Shown: positions 6,806 through 12,730 of the stretch, piece after piece
Layout: every line of letters begins with the position of its first letter
How positions within the stretch are numbered: position 1 is the first letter of the stretch
NCBI GenBank assembly: GCA_020062065.1
Contig: JAGUWZ010000133.1
Location: 1-12,730 of the forward strand
DNA: 12,730 nucleotides
From: Candidatus Omnitrophota bacterium
GTDB taxonomy: Bacteria > Omnitrophota > Gorgyraeia > Gygaellales > Profunditerraquicolaceae
Direction of reading: 5' to 3'
Notes under the pieces: generated by a model
Databases searched by the model: none
What the model was told of the DNA's origin: nothing
What the model saw: only the letters and a program-made list of their open reading frames with translations
Made by a program: the position numbers and the translations under genes

Positions 6806-7428
6806 GATGGATATTTTTCCAGGATTTTTTTCATATCCCGGGCTAGGTCAGATTTAACGTATACTCTTTCACCGAGCAGCGGATGCTTGAATTCTATCGT
6901 ATTGGCATGGAGGCAAACTCGTTTTGCCTGCAAGGCATAATCTTTGCGGAAAGCAAACTTTGTTTCTCCTACTAACGTATGGCCGATTGCCTTAAAATGA
7001 ATCCTGATTTGATTTTTTCTCCCTGTTTCAGGATGCACCTCGACAATTGAAAACTTGCTACGGCGCTCTAAGACCTTAAAGTGTGTAACTGCCGCCTGAG
7101 CCTCTATAGGCTTTCTAATACTACCTTTGTCTTGCTCTATCCTGCCTTGCACAAAAGCGATGTATGACTTTTTTATCTTATGTTCCTTAAATAGCGCCAT
7201 CATTTTTTTTTGAAACGATTTTCCTTTGGCGTAGATGATTAAACCAGACGTCTCCCTATCCAGACGATGACAGGGATGAAGTCGATATGCTAAACCCCTT
7301 GATTTTAAATCTTCATTCAAAATATTGGTTACTGTGCACCTTTCGTTTTTAGGTGTGGGTATGGTCAACAAACCCGCCGGCTTATCTACAATTACCAACC
7401 AATCATCTTCATAAATTATGGGAACCAT
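6802..7428 (-). CDS. RluA-family RNA pseudouridine synthase
   Basis: A 208-residue RluA-type pseudouridine synthase that isomerises uridine in rRNA or tRNA. Motifs are YEDDWLVIVDKPAGLL (6-21), the catalytic HRLDRETSGL (54-63) with Asp57, TGRKNQIRIHFKAIGH (135-150) and LHANTIEFKHP (173-183). It lacks an N-terminal S4 domain, so it is a minimal catalytic-domain form like RluA or TruC-type enzymes; the target base cannot be read from sequence. The ATG at 7428 starts only five residues before the conserved YEDD. A mobile element ends two bases upstream of this ATG, so no native leader or Shine-Dalgarno sequence remains. It overlaps uppP by four bases. Confidence 0.93.
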   Translation of the reverse strand: MVPIIYEDDWLVIVDKPAGLLTIPTPKNERCTVTNILNEDLKSRGLAYRLHPCHRLDRETSGLIIYAKGKSFQKKMMALFKEHKIKKSYIAFVQGRIEQDKGSIRKPIEAQAAVTHFKVLERRSKFSIVEVHPETGRKNQIRIHFKAIGHTLVGETKFAFRKDYALQAKRVCLHANTIEFKHPLLGERVYVKSDLARDMKKILEKYPS

Positions 7429-7430
7429 TG

Positions 7431-7592
7431 AGGTGATTTAATAACTAGTAAAATGATAATTTCAACCCCATTTTAACGCAGATTCTCGCAAATCCAACGC
7501 GAGATTCTCGCAGATAAAACTTTTTCATCTGCGTATATCTGCATGTAATCTGCGTGTATCTGCGTTTAAAAAGGTAGTTCTTAAATTAGCTA
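7431..7592 (-). mobile_element. MITE-like element copy 3 (loop type B), at the start of the rluA-like gene
   Basis: The left plus-strand terminus is AGGTGATTTAATAACT; the right end is the reverse complement of TAGCTAATTTAAGAACT. The arms are 7475-7515 (41 bp, one extra G in the third heptamer) and 7527-7566, around the type B loop AAAACTTTTTC. Presumed target duplications are degenerate, AACCATTG (7423-7430) and AATCATTT (7593-7600), six of eight identical. On the coding strand the first contains the rluA-like start codon. Of the 214 bp between nadA and the rluA-like gene, only about 50 bp are not element. Confidence 0.85.
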
Positions 7593-7642
7593 AATCATTT
7601 ATATAATCTAAAGCCCGCCGGGAGTTCTTCTATTCAAAGGCC

Positions 7643-8554
7643 TCATATAATCTCCAGCATCCTATCAATCGCTTTTCGAGCACGACGCCGGATATAATCA
7701 GAAACCCTAACTTCTTCTTTTAAAGTCTCTAATGCCGAAACTATCTTCTCCTGGGTAATGCGTTTCATATTAGGACATACAGCAGCCTCTGCAGCAGGAT
7801 AAAATTCTTTTCTAGGGCTGTCTTGTTTTAAGCGATAGATAATACCTACTTCTGTACCGATGATTATCTCCTTGGCTTGGGTTTCCTTGGCAAATTTGCA
7901 CATCTGGCTGGTAGAAAGCACCGCATCTGCCATAGATACCACCCCGGGTAAACATTCAGGATGCACAATTACTTTTGCCTTGGGATGAAATCCCTTTTCT
8001 CTTTTAATATCGCTGGGTAGAATTTTAATGTGCGTGGGGCAGAAGCCATTCCAGGGAATAAGCCTGCGTCCTGTCTTTCGGGAAACATAATCTGCAAGAT
8101 ATTTATCCGGAACAAAGATAATTTCCTTTGTATCTTTAAAAACATTTACTACTGCTACGGCGTTGGTCGAGGTGCAACAAACATCTAATTCTGTTTTTAC
8201 CTCTGCTGAGGTATTTACATAACCCACAACCACTGCCTTGGGATGTTGCATTTTCAGGGTACGTAGCTGTTGCGCAGTAATCATATTTGCCATGGGGCAA
8301 GCAGAATTTACATCCGGCATAATAACTCTTTTGTTCGGACAAAGAATCGAAGCAGTCTCTGCCATAAAATGAACTCCACAGAAAACAATCACCCTAGCGC
8401 TGGTTTTGGCAGCAATACGGGAGAGCTCCAGAGAGTCTCCCCGGTAATCCGCGACATCTTGCACCTCGGGCAACTGATAATTATGCGCCAAAATTACCGC
8501 ATTACGCTTTTTCTTTAATTCCTTTATCTTTTTCTCTAAATTATCCTTGAGCAT
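7643..8554 (-). CDS. nadA: Quinolinate synthase NadA
   Basis: NadA condenses iminoaspartate with dihydroxyacetone phosphate to quinolinate in de novo NAD synthesis. It uses one oxygen-sensitive [4Fe-4S] cluster in the cytoplasm. The 303-residue length fits the compact bacterial form. Likely cluster ligands are Cys86 (DVNSACPMAN), Cys172 (WNGFCPTH) and Cys260 (AAVCPNMKR). Substrate-site signs are AHNYQLPEVQDVADYRGDSL (23-42), GVHFMAETA (60-68), GYVNTSAEVK (111-120), HPEC (198-201) and GTEVGII (233-239). NadB or aspartate dehydrogenase and NadC are not in the window, so the rest of the pathway is encoded elsewhere. A 9-bp hairpin lies in the leader; the ATG at 8554 has no strong ribosome site. 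Confidence 0.97.
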   Translation of the reverse strand: MLKDNLEKKIKELKKKRNAVILAHNYQLPEVQDVADYRGDSLELSRIAAKTSARVIVFCGVHFMAETASILCPNKRVIMPDVNSACPMANMITAQQLRTLKMQHPKAVVVGYVNTSAEVKTELDVCCTSTNAVAVVNVFKDTKEIIFVPDKYLADYVSRKTGRRLIPWNGFCPTHIKILPSDIKREKGFHPKAKVIVHPECLPGVVSMADAVLSTSQMCKFAKETQAKEIIIGTEVGIIYRLKQDSPRKEFYPAAEAAVCPNMKRITQEKIVSALETLKEEVRVSDYIRRRARKAIDRMLEII

Positions 8555-8574
8555 ATTTTAACCACACCGCCAAC

Positions 8575-8601
8575 CCGCAAAAATTCTTTGTGTTTTTGCG
8601 G
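8575..8601. promoter_or_regulatory. Hairpin in the nadA leader
   Basis: CCGCAAAAA (8575-8583) pairs perfectly with TTTTTGCGG (8593-8601), leaving a 9-nt loop. A competing pair, CACCGC (8565-8570) with GCGGTG (8598-8603), shares bases with it, so two alternative folds are possible between the DUF3108 stop and the nadA start. There is no U-tract after the stem on the minus strand. Whether it controls nadA is not known. Confidence 0.4.
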
Positions 8602-8627
8602 TGATTCAACAATGCCTAATCACACCT

Positions 8628-9395
8628 TTATTCAGTTGATAAAACATTATATTCTCTCATAATCATGGTATAGCCTATCCCGACTGAACCTTTAATTTTT
8701 AAGGGAATCCTGCGTTCATCAGCGCTAATCCAGATTTCAAACCGCCGAGGCGTGCTCTGAAAATAATAGGACTTAAATTTACCTGCGGGAGTTTTTAGTT
8801 CCTCTATTCTTTCGAGTTTTATCTCAAATTGCTGAGTAGGAAGATTGGCTTTCAGTATCCAACCTGGCTGGAGTTTTGCTGTCCGCCTAACATAGTAAGG
8901 AAGTAAAACCGCATTATGTATTGAATCGTCATACTTTAATAAGGTCTGCTTCTGTTTTTTCCCTTGAGTTTTAGTTACGGTAAGTATAAAATTTTTCTGG
9001 TCATAGTCTTCATTAATCTTTTCTGCTTTTGGCCAAACAACTATATCCCTTTCTACTTTTAGAGGCAAAAAAGTTTCGGGATCACTGTAAATTTTTTCCA
9101 CATCCCTGAAACGCATTAATCTTGTCTCAAAAATAACCAGATTCACCATTCTTCTCTCTAACTGAACATTTGCCAAACGATTGAATCTGGCTTCTCCCAA
9201 ATTAATCTCTCCCAACTTCACATCATAAACTATCTTCTCGCCGATAAGTTCCGGAAATTCCGGCTCCTTAGTAATTAACACAGGTAATGGCGGCTTAATA
9301 ATGCTGGATTGTTTCTGGATAGTTCTGCTTAATTTATCCAGCGCCAAGATTAGACTTAAAAGAATAATTAAAAATAATAATAAAATTTTGCGCAT
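8628..9395 (-). CDS. DUF3108 domain protein with N-terminal membrane anchor or signal
   Basis: A 255-residue protein of the DUF3108 type, for which no biochemical function is established. The N-terminus (MRKILLLFLIILLSLILALD) is a positively charged start followed by about 16 hydrophobic residues without a clear cleavage or lipobox site, so it is either exported or anchored in the inner membrane facing the periplasm. The body starts with the family pattern GEKIVYDVKLGEINLGEARF in parts: GEKIVYDV (52-59) and LGEARF (66-71). It is rich in beta-strand sequence with several W/Y/F positions, consistent with a soluble beta-barrel-like fold. Element copy 4 ends 19 bp upstream of the ATG. The neighbours (birA upstream, nadA downstream) give no functional clue. 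Confidence 0.85.
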   Translation of the reverse strand: MRKILLLFLIILLSLILALDKLSRTIQKQSSIIKPPLPVLITKEPEFPELIGEKIVYDVKLGEINLGEARFNRLANVQLERRMVNLVIFETRLMRFRDVEKIYSDPETFLPLKVERDIVVWPKAEKINEDYDQKNFILTVTKTQGKKQKQTLLKYDDSIHNAVLLPYYVRRTAKLQPGWILKANLPTQQFEIKLERIEELKTPAGKFKSYYFQSTPRRFEIWISADERRIPLKIKGSVGIGYTMIMREYNVLSTE

Positions 9396-9414
9396 TGAAT
9401 AGCTATCTTTTTAT

Positions 9415-9577
9415 TAGCCAATTTAAGAACTACCTTTTTAAACGCAGATACACGCAGATTACATGCAGATATACGCAGATTTAAAGATTTATCTGCGACT
9501 ATCTGCGTTGGATTTGCGAAAATCTGCGTTAATAAAATTGGGTTGAAATTATCATTTTACTAGTTGTTAAATCACCT
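9415..9577 (+). mobile_element. MITE-like element copy 4 (loop type A), upstream of the DUF3108 gene
   Basis: It runs from TAGCCAATTTAAGAACT to the reverse complement of AGGTGATTTAACAACT. Perfect 8-bp direct repeats CTTTTTAT flank it (9407-9414 and 9578-9585). The arms are 9441-9480 and 9491-9530 with the loop TTAAAGATTT (9481-9490); each has four heptamers with 3/4/3 spacing. It fills most of the 285-bp gap between birA and the DUF3108 gene. It is the clearest copy for defining the ends of the family. Confidence 0.92.
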
Positions 9578-9626
9578 CTTTTTATAATTGAATCTACTCC
9601 TCGGGCTGAAGTCCGGGAATTGCTGG

Positions 9627-9667
9627 ATGATTACTTCAATCATTTTCAACCCAGAAGGTCGAAAATG
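9627..9667. repeat. Overlapping alternative hairpins 3' of birA
   Basis: CATTTTC (9641-9647) pairs with GAAAATG (9661-9667), extended by ACC/GGT around a short loop. ATGATT (9627-9632) pairs with AATCAT (9638-9643) and shares bases 9641-9643 with the first stem, so the two cannot form together. They lie 14 bp past the birA stop on the minus strand. No U-tract is present, so a terminator is not supported. Confidence 0.3.
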
Positions 9668-9680
9668 GTTATATATCTGG

Positions 9681-10640
9681 TCAGCGCAGATGTACTACAT
9701 CACCGGCCATAAATTTCTCGACTATCCCTGAATCCCGTCGGACCAATAGACCACCATCTCTGTCTATATCCACTGCCTCGCCTTCAAGCTGTTCCTTGTG
9801 ACAGATTATCTTTATCCGCCTGCCTAAAGTAACATTATAATTTCTCCATTTTTCTAAAATTGCAGGACTTTGGTTTTTCTGCAAAATTAGATAGTTTTCT
9901 TCTATCTTACGCAGTATCTCTTGTAACAACTCTATGCGATTTATATTCTCCTGGCTGTTTGCCACTTTTAAAGATATGGCTTCTTCAACCAGTTCATCGC
10001 TATCATTATTCACGTTCAATCCGATACCTACTATTACAAAACCAGTGGCATCCAATTCTGCTTTCAGTTCGGTTAATATCCCACCTAATTTTTTATTGTG
10101 AATAAGTATATCATTCGGCCATTTTATTTGCGGCTCTATTCCTGAAATTTGCTTTATCCCATCACAAATACTCACTGCGGTCATAAGCGTAATAATCGAA
10201 GCATTGGCAGGGAGTATCTCGGGTTTTAAAATTAAAGATAAATATATACCTTTATATTTGGGGGAAATCCAGCTTCTGCCTAACCGACCTCTTCCTTTTG
10301 TCTGAGATTCAGCAATGACCAATGTCCCTTCCGCTGCATTCTTATTACCCAGATGCATCGCCATATCCATAGTTGAAGAGAGATGGTCGAAATAATAGAT
10401 TTTTCGACCAATAAGTTTTGTTCCCAGAGAATGAGTTAGCTCATCTGGTAAGAGTCTATCCGGACTTGATATGAACCGATAACCTAAATGCGGCATTGCT
10501 ACAATACTGTAACCGGCGTCTCTAAATTCCTGGATATGCTTCCACAGGGCCTGTCGGCTTATCTTTAAGTGATGACTTATTTCTTCTCCTGAGACATATT
10601 CCTTTTTTTTCTTTAAAAATTCCAGAATTTTATCCGGCAT
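9681..10640 (-). CDS. birA: Bifunctional biotin--protein ligase / biotin repressor BirA
   Basis: BirA activates biotin with ATP and attaches it to the carrier protein of acetyl-CoA carboxylase. With its DNA-binding domain it can also repress biotin genes. The 319 residues show an N-terminal winged helix (about 1-62; helix-turn-helix at SGEEISHHLKISRQALWKHI, 17-36), then the ligase domain with SSTMD (88-92), the biotinyl-AMP loop GRGRLGRSW (116-124), KWPNDI (173-178), KLGGIL (184-189) and VGIGLNVNN (204-212). A C-terminal SH3-like domain ends in MAGDVVHLR. The domains are complete, so both roles are plausible. The ATG at 10640 lacks a clear Shine-Dalgarno sequence. No biotin synthesis gene or recognisable BirA operator was found nearby. 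Confidence 0.95.
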   Translation of the reverse strand: MPDKILEFLKKKKEYVSGEEISHHLKISRQALWKHIQEFRDAGYSIVAMPHLGYRFISSPDRLLPDELTHSLGTKLIGRKIYYFDHLSSTMDMAMHLGNKNAAEGTLVIAESQTKGRGRLGRSWISPKYKGIYLSLILKPEILPANASIITLMTAVSICDGIKQISGIEPQIKWPNDILIHNKKLGGILTELKAELDATGFVIVGIGLNVNNDSDELVEEAISLKVANSQENINRIELLQEILRKIEENYLILQKNQSPAILEKWRNYNVTLGRRIKIICHKEQLEGEAVDIDRDGGLLVRRDSGIVEKFMAGDVVHLR

Positions 10641-10690
10641 AATTATTGAATAAAAAAGAGAGATTCCTGCAGCATATAAAAAAGGTTAAA

Positions 10691-10706
10691 ACTTCTAAAA
10701 AGAAGT
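10691..10706. repeat. Small perfect hairpin in the birA leader
   Basis: ACTTCT (10691-10696) and AGAAGT (10701-10706) form a 6-bp stem with a 4-nt loop. On the minus strand it is followed by TTTTAACCTTTTTT, which looks like a weak intrinsic terminator or attenuator ahead of birA (start 10640). The stem has only two G-C pairs, so termination would be inefficient. Confidence 0.3.
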
Positions 10707-10722
10707 CTCTTTTCTGTATATT

Positions 10723-10883
10723 TAGCCAATTTAAGAACTGCCTTTTTAAACGCAGATACACGCAGATTACATGCAGATATACGCAGATTTAAAGATTTAT
10801 CTGCGAAAATCTGCGTTGGATTTGCGAGAATCTGCGTTAAAATTGGGTTGAAATTATCATTTTAGTAGTTGTTAAATCGCCTT
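10723..10883 (+). mobile_element. MITE-like element copy 5 (loop type A), upstream of birA
   Basis: It starts TAGCCAATTTAAGAACT and ends with the reverse complement of AGGCGATTTAACAACT. Direct repeats TGTATATT flank it (10715-10722 and 10884-10891, 8 of 8). The arms are 10749-10788 and 10799-10838, with the loop TTAAAGATTT. One base of the ACTAGT near the right end differs (AGTAGT). It lies in the 401-bp gap between the NIL-ferredoxin gene and birA. The rest of that gap (10892-11041) has a weak TCCGC/GCGGA pair and nothing I can assign. Confidence 0.9.
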
Positions 10884-11041
10884 TGTATATTATTATCCGC
10901 CACTAAAGTATCAGCGGACAATCTGTATGCGTATTTATCCCTGGCTTGAAAACAAGGTAATTGAGGGGTTAGGGTTTCGGGATAACTAATCGAGAGGAGC
11001 GCAAAAAATTCCCGACTGCTCCGGTAATTCATACGCAGAGA

Positions 11042-11449
11042 TTAAAAATGAATCTCCATGGCGTGGGTAGGACAAATCTTAATGCAAAGTTCACAGGCAA
11101 TGCATTTATCTTTATAAAATTTTACTTTGCGGGTCAGGGTATCAACAACTAAAGCGGCTGTCGGACAAATAGGCACACACTCCCCGCAATCAGTGCATTT
11201 GGTTGAATTACAGATAATATCTTCACTCAAAGATTGCATCTTTACCCCAGATGAACACAGATATTCTATACCTTTTTTAAAATCATCCTCCTCGCCACTT
11301 AACTCTAAAACCATCAAACCTTCTTCCTGGGGAGTAACATAGGCCTTAAGTATATTAAACTTAAGATTATAATCCTTTACCAATTTATAAACTATCGGCT
11401 GGTCTACCAGACGATGAGGAAAATGTAAAACTATACGCTCAGTGGTCAT
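11042..11449 (-). CDS. NIL-domain 2[4Fe-4S] ferredoxin (MA1822-like)
   Basis: A 135-residue soluble protein with an N-terminal NIL domain (about 1-75, the small ligand-binding fold also found on methionine ABC transporter ATPases) and a C-terminal double-cluster ferredoxin. Cluster motif I is Cys85-x2-Cys88-x2-Cys91-x3-Cys95-Pro. Motif II is Cys116-x2-Cys119-x2-Cys122-x3-Cys126-Pro. Cys80 and Cys65 are extra. In Methanosarcina the protein of this architecture works with a DUF39 protein to make homocysteine from aspartate semialdehyde and sulfide, probably as the electron donor; the same pairing here suggests the same job. The ATG overlaps the NifU-like stop (ATGA), and AGAGGTG at 11458-11464 is a good ribosome site. 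Confidence 0.93.
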   Translation of the reverse strand: MTTERIVLHFPHRLVDQPIVYKLVKDYNLKFNILKAYVTPQEEGLMVLELSGEEDDFKKGIEYLCSSGVKMQSLSEDIICNSTKCTDCGECVPICPTAALVVDTLTRKVKFYKDKCIACELCIKICPTHAMEIHF

Positions 11450-11667
11450 ACCGCAATCACCTCTTTTACCTGGGGGACTTCCTGTTTGACAAGGCGCTCA
11501 ATGCCCATTTTTAAGGTCATCTGGCTCATCGGGCAACATCCGCAGGCGCCGGTAAGCTTGACCTTAACCACACCTTCATCAGTAACCTCCACTAATTCCA
11601 CGCTGCCGCCCTCGACAGCCAACATGTCTCTTACTTTCTCTAATGCTTTCTCAACTGCTTCTCTCAT
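11446..11667 (-). CDS. NifU C-terminal domain Fe-S scaffold-like protein
   Basis: A 73-residue stand-alone NifU_C/Nfu-type domain that can hold or pass on a [4Fe-4S] cluster. The key motif is GACGCCPMS (40-48), where Cys42 and Cys45 form the CxxC; Cys44 is additional. The N-terminal EKALEKVRDMLAVEGG and the VEVTDEGVVKVKLTG strand region match the family. I chose ATG at 11667 because it gives the normal start of the domain and leaves a 25-bp gap after the DUF39 stop; the longer open frame to 11769 runs inside the DUF39 gene. Lying between a DUF39 gene and a [4Fe-4S] ferredoxin, it may deliver clusters to the ferredoxin or carry sulfur for the DUF39 enzyme. That role is inference. Confidence 0.9.
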   Translation of the reverse strand: MREAVEKALEKVRDMLAVEGGSVELVEVTDEGVVKVKLTGACGCCPMSQMTLKMGIERLVKQEVPQVKEVIAV

Positions 11668-11692
11668 ATTTAACTGCGCAGTGATAGTGGTG

Positions 11693-12730
11693 CTAAACAA
11701 TTGGTCTTTCTTTAAGCGGCTTAAAAGTATATCCTGATTCTTTCCCCGGTAAAGCAGCAACCGGCTCACTCAAAAAGAAATCACCTTTTTTAATCCAGCT
11801 CTTTAATTCTTCGGCAATTTCTTTGGCTTTGGAATAACTGGAAAGCGCGCCTGTAGCTACTTCTTGGCCTTGAATAACAATTTTACCTGATTTTAACTGG
11901 CTATAATTTACTTCTCCTAATGAACCGGGGATTACTTGAGGATACGATTGTGAATAATCCACAATCTGCGTATATATTTCTTCGTCTTTAATTGCGGTGT
12001 ATCCTACAATCTCCTCATTTAATATAGGTATAGGAATCCCGATTCCTACAGCGAGGCTTGCACCGTAACCAAGCATGCTTGCACCCCTTAGCCACTGAGG
12101 TTTCATCTGTTTTAAGTCGCCAATTACCGCCAAGGTTCCTGCTGGTGCATTAGGTATACCGTTATCTTTTCTGCGAACGCTGGGATTATGCTGCGTTCCC
12201 TGCCAGGCAACATAACCTATTCCTCCGCCTAAAAATATCCGGGTTCCGATTCCTACTGTCTTATAATAAGGATCCTTTAACAAAGGAGAAAGCTGTCCTG
12301 CAGAACAATAATTAGCATTGCCTAACTTTGGCTTGAGCACTCCCATATAAGTATAGATAATCTTATCCGAAAGATTTACCGCAACATTATAGTTCTGATA
12401 ACAGTTACGCAGATTAAACATCACTGCCTCGTTTAAATCAGAAAGATTAATCCAGGTTTCTAATTTCCTGCGCGGGTAACAATCCGTTCCATATGCAGAA
12501 ACTTCTAAACGCACATCCTTTCCCTCAAGTAACTCTTGGATAACATGTCCGCCTCCATACTTAAACTCTCCTGGGTAAACTTTATTTCTGGGATCATCAT
12601 CAGGCAAGGCTGTTGCGCCTAAATAGATATCCACAGCAGCAAAACCAGTATAAGCCACAACATCGTTTAGTTTGCAGATACCGCCGCCTATCTTTATTCG
12701 AGGCCTTGAGTGTCCTATATTAAAATAAGC
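11693..12730 (-). CDS. DUF39 homocysteine-biosynthesis protein, 5' end outside window
   Basis: The last 345 residues of a COG1900/DUF39 protein, the family of L-aspartate semialdehyde sulfurtransferase that makes homocysteine in methanogens. Its frame is open to the right edge, so the start is not seen; a GTG at 12658 is inside the domain and is not the start. Typical segments are GFAAVDIYLGATALPDDDP (from about 12646), NKVYPGEFKYGGGHVI, SAYGTDCYPRRKLETW, NYCSAGQLSPLLKDPYY, IGTRIFLGGGIGYVAWQGTQ (written as a family landmark) and GYGASLAVGIGIPIPILNEE. Cysteines in TDCYP and NYCSAG are candidates for the persulfide-carrying residues known for the family. No C-terminal CBS pair is present, unlike some archaeal members. 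It heads the DUF39, NifU-like, NIL-ferredoxin operon. Confidence 0.93.
   Translation of the reverse strand, partial: AYFNIGHSRPRIKIGGGICKLNDVVAYTGFAAVDIYLGATALPDDDPRNKVYPGEFKYGGGHVIQELLEGKDVRLEVSAYGTDCYPRRKLETWINLSDLNEAVMFNLRNCYQNYNVAVNLSDKIIYTYMGVLKPKLGNANYCSAGQLSPLLKDPYYKTVGIGTRIFLGGGIGYVAWQGTQHNPSVRRKDNGIPNAPAGTLAVIGDLKQMKPQWLRGASMLGYGASLAVGIGIPIPILNEEIVGYTAIKDEEIYTQIVDYSQSYPQVIPGSLGEVNYSQLKSGKIVIQGQEVATGALSSYSKAKEIAEELKSWIKKGDFFLSEPVAALPGKESGYTFKPLKERPIV

Noticed and set aside
9601..9680. Small protein gene in the gap between birA and element copy 4
   Set aside because: No open frame with a ribosome site and family resemblance was found there; only overlapping short hairpins are visible.
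11668..11769. 34-residue N-terminal extension of the NifU-like protein
   Set aside because: It overlaps the end of the DUF39 gene in another frame and does not resemble the family, whose domain starts at the Met encoded at 11667.

Overview
The window looks like a chromosomal segment of a Gram-negative-type, AT-leaning, uncultured bacterium. The murC-murB fusion, the methanogen-like homocysteine genes and the many short dispersed repeats would fit Candidatus Omnitrophota (old OP3) or a related lineage. That placement is an inference from gene content only; no rRNA or other phylogenetic marker was available to test it. All 13 recognisable genes lie on the minus strand, so the text below follows transcription from the right edge to the left edge.

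Right part (12730-11042): a DUF39/COG1900 homocysteine-biosynthesis protein (5' end cut by the window), a short NifU C-terminal-type Fe-S protein and a NIL-domain 2[4Fe-4S] ferredoxin form a tight operon. In methanogens the DUF39 protein and the NIL-ferredoxin together convert aspartate semialdehyde and sulfide to homocysteine. Middle part (10640-6035): birA (biotin ligase/repressor), an exported or membrane-anchored DUF3108 protein, nadA (quinolinate synthase), an RluA-type pseudouridine synthase and uppP (undecaprenyl-diphosphatase). The last two overlap by ATGA. Left part (5712-1): a PfkB-family sugar kinase, yqeY and then a piece of the division/cell-wall cluster: murG, a murC-murB fusion and ddl (3' end cut by the window). 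With uppP, four of the 13 genes serve peptidoglycan precursor synthesis or lipid-carrier recycling.

The striking non-coding content is a family of five non-autonomous, MITE-like elements of 152-163 bp (494-651, 5787-5938, 7431-7592, 9415-9577, 10723-10883). Each has imperfect 16-17 bp terminal inverted repeats. Four have 8-bp flanking direct repeats that match at 7/8 or 8/8, and the fifth pair is decayed (6/8). Inside each is a 40-bp arm carrying four CGCAGAT-type heptamers spaced by 3, 4 and 3 bp, one per helical turn, facing an inverted arm of the same design. All five sit upstream of a gene (ddl, pfkB-like kinase, rluA-like gene, DUF3108 gene, birA). One has its target duplication across the rluA-like start codon. 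A lone, diverged copy of one 40-bp arm lies inside the murC-murB gene and encodes part of the linker between the two enzyme domains.

Apart from these elements the intergenic DNA holds several hairpins. No tRNA, rRNA, CRISPR array, transposase gene or convincing U-tract terminator was found.
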